64,000 nucleotides of DNA from Thalassolituus sp034111725 (GTDB taxonomy: Bacteria; Pseudomonadota; Gammaproteobacteria; Pseudomonadales; Oceanobacteraceae). Shown here one piece after another: positions 8,024-16,824 of this stretch. Made by a program: the position numbers and the translations under genes. The notes under the pieces were generated by a model, which was given only the letters and a program-made list of their open reading frames with translations, did no database searches and was not told the origin of the DNA. How positions within the stretch are numbered: the first letter of the stretch is position 1; each line of letters starts with the position of its first letter. Location of the stretch: positions 1-64,000 of the forward strand of contig NZ_JAWUWR010000012.1 in NCBI RefSeq assembly GCF_034111725.1, written 5' to 3'.

Positions 8024-9541
8024 TCAAAACGCTTCGACTTTAGGTTGTACCTGCTCGTATTGCGGCATGCTCATACCCGCAAGGGCATTGATATAGGTTG
8101 GGTCAGCAATGGTGTAATGCTTTCCGCCAAAGTTGATAGAGCTGCCCACAGCCGGTTCGGTGAAGGCCACTGCTGTGGCTACGTGCCCAGGATAATCCAA
8201 AATCACGACATCCAAATTTAATAGTGTTTCGGTTAACCACGCGAACAGTGCTGCACGATCTTCACAGTCGGAGTAGGGGTAGTACAAGGTTTCCAATGGA
8301 AATAAATAATTTTCGTAATGAAATTGCTGCTCATCGGTTTGATACGCAAATGCGGTTTGTACAAATCGCAGTAAGCGATTAACGGCAACTACTTCACTTT
8401 GACCGTTAATCATCGGCCGCAGTTGCGTAAGTAAAGCATCTTTTGCGTTAGTGGGCAGTCCTGCGCGAAAGTAACGACGCAAGGGTAGCTGCGGCAAGCT
8501 GTTTAAGTAGGCTATTTGTGCGTCGTTGTAAGGAATGTCGACATGCCATTCTTGCCCGGCATCAGTGAATGTTAACTGACGTACTTTAGATTCGCCGCTG
8601 GCCATGAATCCATCCGCAGGGATAAAGCGCATTTGCGTGCGCGCTGCATCGTATTGCCCTTGATAAGTATAGGCTTGAGAGTTTGACGACGGACGTTTAT
8701 CCGGACTCTTTAATGCGTTATTTAATGTGTAATAACGCTTATCGTTTAAGGTGAAGTAAGTGACGCCAAATACCGGCTCGTCTGCTGGCATTAACAATAA
8801 AATGGAATTGTTAAATGCAACCCGGGCGTCGTATCCCGATTTAACCAGCAAGAACCAACTTAATAAGGAGCGGCTATTATCATCACGCGGATATAACGTT
8901 CCTGAAAACGCCGCAGTGAGTTGCAACATGGCCCAATCGCTTAGCTGTAATTCGTGTTGAATTTGCTGTAAGCGTTCGACCGTGGGCTGAAAATTACTCA
9001 GCGCCATGCTTTGCCATTGATTCGCGATCATGTCGCTATTAGGGCTGCCTTTAGCGGGCTTAATTAGTTTGTTATCGTACGGCACTTCGACGGCATAGCC
9101 ATAAAAGTTGAACTCAGCACTGGGTTGCTGGCTCGGTGCTAAGGGCGTGATTTCTATTTGGGGTGTTGAAACCGGTAGCGGCGGAGTAGGAGTAGCTTGT
9201 GGTTGGCTATCAATAATGGGTTTGTTTGCAATCGGCTCTTTTACCTTAGGCACTTTTATTAAAGGTGCTTTTGGCAGCTCAACGGGTTTAGGTTCCGTGT
9301 TTTGTTGTTCAGGGCGTTTCAGCTCAACGGGGTCCCAGCTTTCCTTTAAAAAGCCAATAAAAGCACGGTCATTTTCATCGAGGTACTGCTGAAACGTTTC
9401 TTTTGTTTGTTGCCGCCACTGGGCAAATTCATCCGCAGCAGAGCGCGGATTGGATGGAGTGTTGGCGTAGCTGGATAGCGTTGTGAGGCTACAAAGACTC
9501 GTTACCGCCAATGAAATACCTATGTTTTTTAGCGTCAGCAT
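8024..9541 (-). CDS. Secreted transglutaminase-like cysteine protein
   Basis: A 505-residue protein with a signal peptide (about 1-26). A Pro-rich linker (about 80-140) precedes a long conserved domain. The C-terminal part has a transglutaminase-like triad: Cys in YSDCEDRAAL, His in GHVATAVAF and Asp in IADPTY, in the expected order. Such domains act as proteases, amidases or peptide-crosslinking enzymes. The Cys context (DCED) resembles periplasmic transglutaminase-like cysteine peptidases. A periplasmic or outer-membrane-associated role is likely, but the substrate is unknown. It is apparently monocistronic, with GGGG upstream of the start. Confidence 0.7.
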   Translation of the reverse strand: MLTLKNIGISLAVTSLCSLTTLSSYANTPSNPRSAADEFAQWRQQTKETFQQYLDENDRAFIGFLKESWDPVELKRPEQQNTEPKPVELPKAPLIKVPKVKEPIANKPIIDSQPQATPTPPLPVSTPQIEITPLAPSQQPSAEFNFYGYAVEVPYDNKLIKPAKGSPNSDMIANQWQSMALSNFQPTVERLQQIQHELQLSDWAMLQLTAAFSGTLYPRDDNSRSLLSWFLLVKSGYDARVAFNNSILLLMPADEPVFGVTYFTLNDKRYYTLNNALKSPDKRPSSNSQAYTYQGQYDAARTQMRFIPADGFMASGESKVRQLTFTDAGQEWHVDIPYNDAQIAYLNSLPQLPLRRYFRAGLPTNAKDALLTQLRPMINGQSEVVAVNRLLRFVQTAFAYQTDEQQFHYENYLFPLETLYYPYSDCEDRAALFAWLTETLLNLDVVILDYPGHVATAVAFTEPAVGSSINFGGKHYTIADPTYINALAGMSMPQYEQVQPKVEAF

Positions 9542-9623
9542 GGCTTTGCCCCAAAAGTGTCGTTGTCTGCAAAATTCTTATTGTGTGATAGCGCGCTTGG
9601 TGCCCATAGTATCTAACAATCAT

Positions 9624-9660
9624 AAAAAAAGCCGGTGAGGAATAATCCAGCACCGGCTTT
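9624..9660 (-). terminator. Rho-independent terminator
   Basis: AAAGCCGGTG (minus strand) pairs with CACCGGCTTT around a 12-base loop and is followed on the minus strand by a T run. It ends the lipoprotein gene at 9676-10254. Confidence 0.85.
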
Positions 9661-9675
9661 GATACGAACGACGGA

Positions 9676-10254
9676 TTACTTACGTTTAGCGATTTCTGCT
9701 GCTAATTCATCGAAAGATTTTTCCGCTTGGAATTTCTGCCACAATGCTTTTTCGTTATTCATTGATGTTTTGATTGCCTGTTCAGCTAATTGGTTCACTG
9801 TATCTGCATCTAAGCCTACCAAAACTACCATGCCACCGGTTGGGGTTGGCATTTGGCGGAAGATCTTAGAGCCGACTAAGGTTTGCTTAGTAATTTGCTT
9901 GGTCACAGAGGTATTCACACGATCAACCGTTTCTGCATCGCCAGCACCTGTGGTTTCAGCATACTGCTTGATCATGTTTTCAATTTCTACTTGCATCGTT
10001 TGTGCAAGTTCAACACGTGCTGCCGTGGCGGCCATTTGCTTCATGAAGTTCGGGCCTGCTGCGGATTTGTCAGAATAGCCAACAGCAGATAGATCTAAGC
10101 CTTCTACTGGAGCGCCACAAACCCACTCGGGCGCTGCTTGGCCAGAGCCATCAGCAAATGCACAACTAACAGCTTCTTGCGGTACAGGTTGATTCGACGA
10201 GCAAGCAACTAACAAAGTAGCCGCGGCAGCAGCGAAAAGATTACGGATGTTCAT
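9676..10254 (-). CDS. LPP20-family lipoprotein
   Basis: A 192-residue lipoprotein. Signal peptide and lipobox (LVAC, Cys near residue 18) are clear. The mature part reads APEWVCG..., then AAGPNFMKQMAATAARVELAQTMQVEIENMIKQ broken over a helix, then a beta-rich region with a GMVVLVGLD strand. This is the LPP20/LpoB-like fold seen in many gammaproteobacterial lipoproteins. A ribosome site GGAGAG precedes the ATG. The outer membrane is the likely location since the residue after the lipid Cys is Ser, not Asp. The exact role is unknown. Confidence 0.75.
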   Translation of the reverse strand: MNIRNLFAAAAATLLVACSSNQPVPQEAVSCAFADGSGQAAPEWVCGAPVEGLDLSAVGYSDKSAAGPNFMKQMAATAARVELAQTMQVEIENMIKQYAETTGAGDAETVDRVNTSVTKQITKQTLVGSKIFRQMPTPTGGMVVLVGLDADTVNQLAEQAIKTSMNNEKALWQKFQAEKSFDELAAEIAKRK

Positions 10255-10352
10255 CCTGACTCTCCTTCAATCTTGCAGTAAATAATTTCTCCGAGCATAG
10301 CGGATGGATTTTAAAAATACCACCGCCTACCCGCAGGCATTTGGGTTAATGA

Positions 10353-10835
10353 TTAGTGATGGTGACCGCCGTCACCATGCGCGTGACGATGAGAAATCTC
10401 GTCTTGAGTGGCCGCACGTACGCTAACAATTTCAACATCAAAATTAAGGGTCTTGCCGGCTAACGGGTGATTGGTATCAACATCAACCATGAATCGACCT
10501 ACTTTAACGACAGTGACTTGGCGTTCGCCTTGTTCGGTTTGCACGAAGCCAATCATGCCCTTTTTCCAGACTTTAGCCCCCTGTAAGTGTTTTACTGGCA
10601 CGCGCTGAACGGAACCTTCAATACGTTGGCCATAACCTTCTTCAGGCGTAACGGCGACACTGAGTTTATCGCCCGCTTGTTTGCCTTCCATTGCCTTCTC
10701 GAAGCCAGGAATCATATTGTTGTGGCCTTGCAGATAGGCAATTGGCTGATCGCTAGGGGTGCGTTCTATCGTTTGGCCTTGCTCATCAGACAGAACGTAA
10801 TGCAGCTGAACAACAGAATTTTTGGCGATTTGCAT
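10353..10835 (-). CDS. slyD: FKBP-type peptidyl-prolyl isomerase, SlyD-like
   Basis: A 160-residue cis-trans prolyl isomerase and chaperone. It has the FKBP core split by an insert-in-flap domain: YLQGHNNMIPGFEKAMEG, then EEGYGQR, then the IF loop, then HPLAGKTLNFDVEI. The tail is rich in His (HRHAHGDGGHHH), as in SlyD, and should bind nickel or other metals. The ATG at 10835 is chosen because AGGAG lies 8 bases upstream; a TTG two codons earlier fits less well. The histidine tail is shorter than in E. coli. Confidence 0.92.
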   Translation of the reverse strand: MQIAKNSVVQLHYVLSDEQGQTIERTPSDQPIAYLQGHNNMIPGFEKAMEGKQAGDKLSVAVTPEEGYGQRIEGSVQRVPVKHLQGAKVWKKGMIGFVQTEQGERQVTVVKVGRFMVDVDTNHPLAGKTLNFDVEIVSVRAATQDEISHRHAHGDGGHHH

Positions 10836-10930
10836 GAGCAAACTCCTACATCGAAAGAGTAAATAACATCAGAAAGGGCGGCAGTATCTAGCGCCGTTCG
10901 GTCTTTGGCAAGGTACGGCAGTTTTCAACC

Positions 10931-10958
10931 CTTGATATGCCATTAAACACCCCCATAT
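10931..10958 (+). promoter_or_regulatory. Heat-shock (sigma-32) promoter of hslVU
   Basis: CTTGATA (10931-10937), a 13-base spacer and CCCCATAT (10951-10958) match the sigma-32 consensus (CTTGAAA, CCCCATNT) very closely, 33 bases upstream of hslV. This fits the known heat-shock control of hslVU. Confidence 0.85.
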
Positions 10959-10991
10959 TCGAAGTTCTAGACACAGTTAGGATAGATTTAC

Positions 10992-11543
10992 ATGACAACA
11001 ATTGTATCCGTACGACGCGGCAATGAAGTCGTCATCGGTGGTGATGGCCAAGTTTCTTTAGGCAACACCGTGATGAAAGCCAATGCGCGAAAGGTTCGCC
11101 GCCTTTATAACGGACAAGTGCTCGCCGGTTTTGCTGGTAGTACCGCGGACGCCTTTACCCTATTCGAAAAATTTGAAGGTCAATTGCAAAAGCACAACGG
11201 ACAATTGACTCGCGCTGCCGTTGAACTCGCTAAAGAGTGGCGCTCGGATCGCGCTTTGCGCAAACTTGAAGCGATTTTAGCCGTCGCGGATCACACCGCG
11301 AGCTTAATCATCACCGGTAACGGTGATGTACTGCAGCCGGAAGATGATTTGATTGGTGTTGGCTCCGGCGGCAACTATGCCTTATCTGCAGCACGTGCCT
11401 TACTCGACAATACTGAGCTAAGCGCAAAAGACATTGTTGAGAAAAGCTTAAAAATTGCCGGTGATATTTGTGTATTCACTAATGGCAATCTGACGATAGA
11501 AACATTGAATTCAGACGCGCTAACGGCGGGGGAAAACGCATGA
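10992..11543 (+). CDS. hslV: ATP-dependent protease proteolytic subunit HslV
   Basis: The peptidase of the HslUV (ClpQY) proteasome-like machine. The initiator Met is followed by TTIVSVRR, which on Met removal leaves the catalytic N-terminal Thr. GGDGQVSLGNTVMK and the GSGGNYALSAARAL helix are diagnostic. Its 183 residues are close to the usual length. The stop codon overlaps the hslU start by four bases (ATGA), so translation is coupled. Confidence 0.98.
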   Translation: MTTIVSVRRGNEVVIGGDGQVSLGNTVMKANARKVRRLYNGQVLAGFAGSTADAFTLFEKFEGQLQKHNGQLTRAAVELAKEWRSDRALRKLEAILAVADHTASLIITGNGDVLQPEDDLIGVGSGGNYALSAARALLDNTELSAKDIVEKSLKIAGDICVFTNGNLTIETLNSDALTAGENA

Positions 11544-12883
11544 GCCAGATGACACCTCGCGAAATCGTGCACGAGTTAGACCAGCATATTATTGGCCAGC
11601 ACGATGCTAAGCGTGCGGTGGCGATTGCACTGCGCAACCGCTGGCGTCGTATGCAGCTTGAGCCTGGGCTGCGCGAAGAAGTAACGCCAAAGAATATTTT
11701 GATGATAGGCCCAACCGGTGTCGGTAAAACCGAAATTGCGCGGCGTTTGGCCAAACTCGCTAATGCGCCCTTTATTAAAGTAGAAGCGACCAAGTTCACA
11801 GAAGTCGGTTATGTTGGTAAAGACGTTGAATCGATCATTCGCGACTTGGTTGAAACCGGCGTAAAGCTGCTGCGCGAGCAAGAAATGAAAAAGGTCAGCA
11901 CCCGTGCCGGTGAGTTGGCCGAAGAACGCGTATTAGATGCTTTGTTGCCGCCTGCGCGTAGCAATACCACCAGTTGGGATACGACCGAAGAACCAAAAGT
12001 AGAAGACAGCTCGACGCGTCAGATCTTCCGCAAAAAACTGCGTGAAGGCGATCTCGACGATAAAGAAATTGAAGTGTCGCTGGCGCAAGCGTCTGTTGGT
12101 GTTGAAATCATGGCACCGCCGGGCATGGAAGAGATGACCAATCAGTTGCAAAGCATGTTCTCGAACATGGGCGGCGACAAAAAGACCAAGCGTAAGCTCA
12201 AAATTAAAGACGCGCTTAAGCAAATGCGCGATGAAGAAGCCGCCAAGTTGCTGAATATGGACGAGCTAAAAGCTCGAGCAGTTGAGCTGGTGGAACAAAA
12301 CGGTATCGTTTTTATCGACGAAATCGACAAGGTGGCTAAGCGTGGTGAAAGCGGCACGGGTGGCGATGTATCGCGCGAGGGCGTGCAGCGCGATTTATTG
12401 CCATTGATCGAAGGCTGCACCGTAAGCACTAAATACGGCATGATCAAAACAGATCATATTTTGTTTGTGGCGTCGGGTGCTTTCCACTTGGCTAAGCCAT
12501 CGGATTTGATTCCTGAGCTGCAAGGTCGTTTGCCAATTCGCGTAGAATTAAAAGCGCTGACACCCAACGATTTTGAACGCATTCTCACCGAGCCGAATGC
12601 TTCGCTAACCGTGCAGTACAAAGCTTTGATGAAAACCGAAGGCGTGGATATTGATTTTACCGCTGATGCGGTCGCTCGTTTGGCACAGATCGCTTATGAC
12701 GTTAATGAAAGCACCGAAAATATCGGCGCGCGTCGTTTGCACACGCTGATGGAGCGGCTGTTAGAAAGTGTGTCTTTTGATGCAACGGACTTAACCGAAG
12801 CCGTCAATGTTGATGCTGCTTATGTGGAAGATAAACTTGGTGCCTTGGCGAAAGACCAAGACCTTAGTCAGTTTATTTTGTGA
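11540..12883 (+). CDS. hslU: HslU unfoldase ATPase
   Basis: The AAA+ ring that unfolds proteins and feeds them to HslV. The 447-residue product has Walker A GPTGVGKT near residue 57 and the pore motif GYVGKD. The intermediate I-domain spans about 110-230, Walker B is VFIDEIDK, and sensor 2 lies in the segment starting ENIGARR. The C-terminus ends SQFIL, the tail that inserts into HslV to activate it. Second gene of the hslVU operon. Confidence 0.98.
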   Translation: MSQMTPREIVHELDQHIIGQHDAKRAVAIALRNRWRRMQLEPGLREEVTPKNILMIGPTGVGKTEIARRLAKLANAPFIKVEATKFTEVGYVGKDVESIIRDLVETGVKLLREQEMKKVSTRAGELAEERVLDALLPPARSNTTSWDTTEEPKVEDSSTRQIFRKKLREGDLDDKEIEVSLAQASVGVEIMAPPGMEEMTNQLQSMFSNMGGDKKTKRKLKIKDALKQMRDEEAAKLLNMDELKARAVELVEQNGIVFIDEIDKVAKRGESGTGGDVSREGVQRDLLPLIEGCTVSTKYGMIKTDHILFVASGAFHLAKPSDLIPELQGRLPIRVELKALTPNDFERILTEPNASLTVQYKALMKTEGVDIDFTADAVARLAQIAYDVNESTENIGARRLHTLMERLLESVSFDATDLTEAVNVDAAYVEDKLGALAKDQDLSQFIL

Positions 12884-12890
12884 GCGCATA

Positions 12891-12916
12891 AAAACCCGCT
12901 GCGGCGGGTTTTTTGT
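12891..12916 (+). terminator. Rho-independent terminator of hslVU
   Basis: AAAACCCGC, TGCG region, GCGGGTTTTTT: a GC stem followed by T6, immediately after hslU. Confidence 0.9.
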
Positions 12917-13016
12917 TGCAGCCATGCGTTAACATTGGCTTAAGAAAATCGCTCTTATCGTCGTAAATCGTATTAGCAACAGGGTAGAATCCTGATGGTT
13001 AAAAAGAAGGTGAATC

Positions 13017-13388
13017 ATGATCCCAACCGGTATCAAAGTAAGAAAAGCCAGTCGGTGTTTAGAACTCACTTACGGTGATGAGAGCTTTCAATTACCTTAT
13101 GAATTCCTGCGAGTTCAGTCGCCGTCTGCGGAAGTGCGTGGTCATGGTGTAGGCAATGATGTGCTGCAATTTGGTAAAAAGGACGTGAACCTTGTTCGCA
13201 TTGACCCAGCGGGCAATTACGCCCTTAAATTAGTATTTGATGACGGCCATGATTCTGGCCTGTACGATTGGGTGTATCTAAAGCACTTGTGTGACAATCA
13301 GCAAACGCTGTGGGATACCTACCTGCAACGCTTAAATGACGCGGGTAAAAGCCGCGAAGCGCAGCAGATCAATTTTAAAGCGCTATGA
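13017..13388 (+). CDS. DUF971 (GBBH-like N-terminal) domain protein
   Basis: A 123-residue protein made almost wholly of a DUF971 domain, the small beta fold also found at the N-terminus of gamma-butyrobetaine hydroxylase. Visible landmarks are LELTYGDESFQLPYEFLRVQSPSAE, a zinc-domain-like loop without obvious Cys ligands, and the YDWVYLKHLC helix. In pseudomonads a homologue sits directly after hslVU, as here. Its function is not established; DUF971 domains also occur in proteins linked to iron-sulfur cluster assembly. Confidence 0.85.
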   Translation: MIPTGIKVRKASRCLELTYGDESFQLPYEFLRVQSPSAEVRGHGVGNDVLQFGKKDVNLVRIDPAGNYALKLVFDDGHDSGLYDWVYLKHLCDNQQTLWDTYLQRLNDAGKSREAQQINFKAL

Positions 13389-13471
13389 GCCGGAAGGCCG
13401 ACGCCAATTGCATGCGTCGGATGGTCATCTATCCGGTATACTCAGTGTAACTATCAGATAGGAGCCGTAAC

Positions 13472-16030
13472 TTGACGGATTCCCAAAAAACTAAGCAAAG
13501 CCCAATTCACGATCCGAATGCTGCGCTTGAGGCAGAAAAATACGAAAATCCAGTTCCCAGCCGCGATGCTTTACTTGCCTTAATTGAGCAAAATGGCAGT
13601 CCAATGACGCACAGCGATGTCTGTGCGGCTCTGCAAGAAACCGACGAAGATCGCATCGAAGCCTTGCGCCGTCGTCTAATCGCCATGTGTCGCGATGGTC
13701 AAATGATCAGTAATCGCCGCAACCAATACATGCCAATGAAAAAAGTCGACCTGGTTAAAGGCACAGTGCATGGGCATCGTGACGGCTTTGGTTTTGTATT
13801 GCGCGATGGTGCCGATGATGTGTATTTATCGAATAGCCAGATGCGTCGTGTGTTTCATGGCGACAAGGTCACCGTACAGATTATGGGTTTAGACCGTCGT
13901 GGTCGCCCAGAAGGACGTATCGTTGAAGTGCTAGAACAAAATACCCAACAAATAGTGGGTCGTTATTTTGAAGAATCGGGTGTTGGCACAGTGCAGCCTG
14001 ATAACAAACGTGTGTCGCAAGAAGTATTAGTACCGTCGGATTGTCGTAATGGTGCCGAACATGGCCAGTTTGTGGTGGTGCAGATTACTCGTCAGCCTTC
14101 CGCAAAAGGGTTGCCGATGGGCGAGGTGGTTGAAGTTTTGGGTGAGCACTTGGCTCCTGGAATGGAAATCGACGTGGCGATTCGCAGTCATAATATTCCT
14201 CACGATTGGCCAGCGGATGTTCTGGCTCAGGCAGAAGGCATTCCAGCCGAAGTTCAAGAGGGCGATAAAGCGCGCCGTATTGATTTACGCGATTTGCCGT
14301 TTGTTACCATCGACGGTGAAGACGCCCGCGATTTTGATGACGCTGTCTATTGTGAGAAAAACAAAAGCACCGGCGGCTGGCGCTTATACGTCGCCATTGC
14401 CGATGTTTCACATTATGTTGGTGTTCGGTCGCCCCTAGACAAAGAAGCACACAACCGCGGCAATTCCGTGTATTTCCCCGGCTTTGTTGTGCCTATGTTG
14501 CCAGAGAAATTATCCAACGGATTATGCTCGTTAAATCCGCAGGTCGATCGTTTGGTCATGGTGTGTGAAATGACGATCTCAAAAGGGGGTCGTATTTCTG
14601 GTTATAAGTTCATGGAAGGGGTTATCCACTCCCATGCGCGTCTGACCTACAACAAAGTATGGGACATCTTAAAACCACTTGGTGAAGATGACGACGTTGA
14701 AACTCAGTTGCAATTGCGTCAGCAATTCTATTCGGTCGTCCCTCATGTAGAAGAGCTTTATTGCCTATTTAAAATTTTACGCGAGCAACGTGAAATTCGC
14801 GGCGCGATGGATTTTGATTCGGTCGAAACCCGCATTGTGTTTGATGCTGAGCGCAAAATCCAAGAAATCGTACCGACCACTCGTAACGATGCTCACATGC
14901 TGATTGAAGAGTGCATGCTCGCTGCTAACGTGTGTTCGGCAGACTTCTTCCAGCGTTACGAAATTCCTGCGTTATACCGAGTGCATGCTGGACCCGGCGC
15001 CGAAAAACTGGAAAACCTCGCACAGTTTTTAGGTGAAATGGGTTTGAGCATGAATCATGGCAAAGACCCGTCGCCAAAAGATTATCAGGCCTTGTTGCAG
15101 CAAATTCAAAACCGTCCTGATTCACATTTAATTCAGACGGTTTTATTGCGCTCGCTTAGCCAAGCGGTATACAGCCCAGAAAACGAAGGCCACTTTGGTT
15201 TAGCGTATAAAGCCTATACCCACTTTACCTCGCCGATTCGTCGTTACCCCGATCTCTTGGTTCATCGCGGTATTCGCAGTATGATTCGCAGTGAGCGTGA
15301 GTGTAATCATGTGCGTCGCGTTGACGGTGCTAAGCCCATCGCGGCAAAAGATATTTACCCGTACGATTTCGCGGCCATGGTGCAGTTTGGTGAGCAGTGC
15401 TCCATGACTGAGCGTCGTGCGGATGACGCGACTCGCGATGTAACCGACTTCTTAAAATGCGAATACATTCGTGATCGTGTTGGCGAAGAATTCGAAGGGG
15501 TTATTTCGGCGGTAACCGGTTTTGGTTTATTCGTATCGCTAAAAGACGTGTACGTCGAAGGTCTGATTCATATCAGCAGCTTAGCCAACGATTTCTATCA
15601 GTTTGATTCGATTAAGCATCGCTTAACTGGCGAGCGCACGCGTCGTAGCTTCCGACTCGGCGACAGTATTTGGATTCGTGTGGTTGGCGTTAATCTTGAT
15701 GATCGTAAAGTCGATTTCGAGTTAGCCACATCGCCAGAAAATAAAGGCAAGGCGACGTTAGATGCACCAACGCCGGCGCGTTCGCCGCGCCGCCGCAGTG
15801 CGGGTGGAAAAGAAGAAACCTTAACCCCGAGCAAGCGCCCTGCGCGCAGCGGTGCCGCTAAGCCTAAAGCGGGTGCTGCAAAAGCCGATGTTGGTGGTAA
15901 GCCAGCAGCGAAAAGTAAAAAGAAAAAGCCGAGCAAGCGTCAAAAGTTGAATGCGAAAAAAGCACCAACAGCAGGTGCTCAGCCGGCAGCCAAGAAACCA
16001 GCGCGTAAAAAGCCAGCAGCGAAGAAATAG
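13472..16030 (+). CDS. rnr: Ribonuclease R
   Basis: A processive 3'-5' exoribonuclease that degrades structured RNA in quality control and ribosome turnover. Across 852 residues there are an N-terminal helix-turn-helix (about 30-85), two cold-shock domains (about 90-250), and the RNB catalytic domain with metal-binding aspartates in DGEDARDFDDAVY (about 284-296). An S1 domain lies near 670-750 and a long Lys/Ala/Pro tail runs from about 755 to the end. The start is TTG at 13472, supported by AGGAG at the right distance; the next ATG would cut into the HTH. It is followed closely by rlmB, as in E. coli. Confidence 0.97.
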   Translation: MTDSQKTKQSPIHDPNAALEAEKYENPVPSRDALLALIEQNGSPMTHSDVCAALQETDEDRIEALRRRLIAMCRDGQMISNRRNQYMPMKKVDLVKGTVHGHRDGFGFVLRDGADDVYLSNSQMRRVFHGDKVTVQIMGLDRRGRPEGRIVEVLEQNTQQIVGRYFEESGVGTVQPDNKRVSQEVLVPSDCRNGAEHGQFVVVQITRQPSAKGLPMGEVVEVLGEHLAPGMEIDVAIRSHNIPHDWPADVLAQAEGIPAEVQEGDKARRIDLRDLPFVTIDGEDARDFDDAVYCEKNKSTGGWRLYVAIADVSHYVGVRSPLDKEAHNRGNSVYFPGFVVPMLPEKLSNGLCSLNPQVDRLVMVCEMTISKGGRISGYKFMEGVIHSHARLTYNKVWDILKPLGEDDDVETQLQLRQQFYSVVPHVEELYCLFKILREQREIRGAMDFDSVETRIVFDAERKIQEIVPTTRNDAHMLIEECMLAANVCSADFFQRYEIPALYRVHAGPGAEKLENLAQFLGEMGLSMNHGKDPSPKDYQALLQQIQNRPDSHLIQTVLLRSLSQAVYSPENEGHFGLAYKAYTHFTSPIRRYPDLLVHRGIRSMIRSERECNHVRRVDGAKPIAAKDIYPYDFAAMVQFGEQCSMTERRADDATRDVTDFLKCEYIRDRVGEEFEGVISAVTGFGLFVSLKDVYVEGLIHISSLANDFYQFDSIKHRLTGERTRRSFRLGDSIWIRVVGVNLDDRKVDFELATSPENKGKATLDAPTPARSPRRRSAGGKEETLTPSKRPARSGAAKPKAGAAKADVGGKPAAKSKKKKPSKRQKLNAKKAPTAGAQPAAKKPARKKPAAKK

Positions 16031-16042
16031 GTCACCACCCCC

Positions 16043-16792
16043 ATGAAGTTAGACATAGTATTTGGCATTCATGCCGTGATGACCCTGCTGCAGCGTAGCC
16101 CTGATCAAGTGGTTGAGATTTGGGTGCAAAAAGGCCGTGTAGATGAGCGTATGCAGCGCTTGTTAGAGGTGGCCCAAGCCGAAGGTATGGACGTTCGTGA
16201 AGCCGATAAAGGCTTAATGAATCAGAAAGTCGATGGCAATCACCAAGGCATTATTGCCATGCGTAAGCCAGTGCAGGGTAAGTCTGAAAAGAATCTACCC
16301 GACATCCTTGATGCCATTGATGGCGATCCTTTTGTCTTGATTTTAGATGGGGTTACCGACCCTCATAACCTCGGTGCTTGTTTGCGTACCGCCGATGCCG
16401 CGGGCGTTCATGTCGTCATCGCACCGAAAGACAAATCCGCACCTATGAACGCCACGGTTGCTAAAGTCGCTTGCGGCGCAGCGGAAGCCGTCCCTTATAT
16501 TCAAGTGACCAACTTAGCGCGTACCATGAAAGAACTGCAAGAACGCGGTATTTGGATTGGTGGAACTGCTGGTGAAGCTGAGCAAAGTGTCTTCGAGCAA
16601 CCGCTAACAGGCGCATTGGCCTTGGTGATGGGTGCTGAAGGTAATGGTATGCGTCGTTTAACTCGCGAGCATTGTGATTTTTTAATTAATATTCCTATGG
16701 CCGGAGAAGTGAGTTCGCTGAATGTATCGGTAGCCACAGGTGTTTGTTTGTTCGAAGCAGTGCGTCAACGTCGTATTAACGTTCCCGCCTAA
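16043..16792 (+). CDS. rlmB: 23S rRNA 2'-O-ribose methyltransferase RlmB (G2251)
   Basis: A SpoU-class methyltransferase that methylates G2251 in the ribosomal P loop. The 249-residue protein has an N-terminal RNA-binding substrate domain (FGIHAVMTLLQRSP) and a knotted SPOUT domain. The three SpoU motifs are visible: DGVTDPHNLGACLRTADAAGV, LVMGAEGNGMRRL and IPMAGEVSSLNVSVATGV. It lies 12 bases after rnr; the pairing is conserved in gammaproteobacteria. Confidence 0.96.
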   Translation: MKLDIVFGIHAVMTLLQRSPDQVVEIWVQKGRVDERMQRLLEVAQAEGMDVREADKGLMNQKVDGNHQGIIAMRKPVQGKSEKNLPDILDAIDGDPFVLILDGVTDPHNLGACLRTADAAGVHVVIAPKDKSAPMNATVAKVACGAAEAVPYIQVTNLARTMKELQERGIWIGGTAGEAEQSVFEQPLTGALALVMGAEGNGMRRLTREHCDFLINIPMAGEVSSLNVSVATGVCLFEAVRQRRINVPA

Positions 16793-16824
16793 TTCATTTA
16801 TATAAAAAGCAGAGGAGATAACGC

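Noticed and set aside
7815..8221. Two frames spanning the gloC/transglutaminase-like junction
   Set aside because: They overlap the ends of real minus-strand genes and have no ribosome site or homology-like features.
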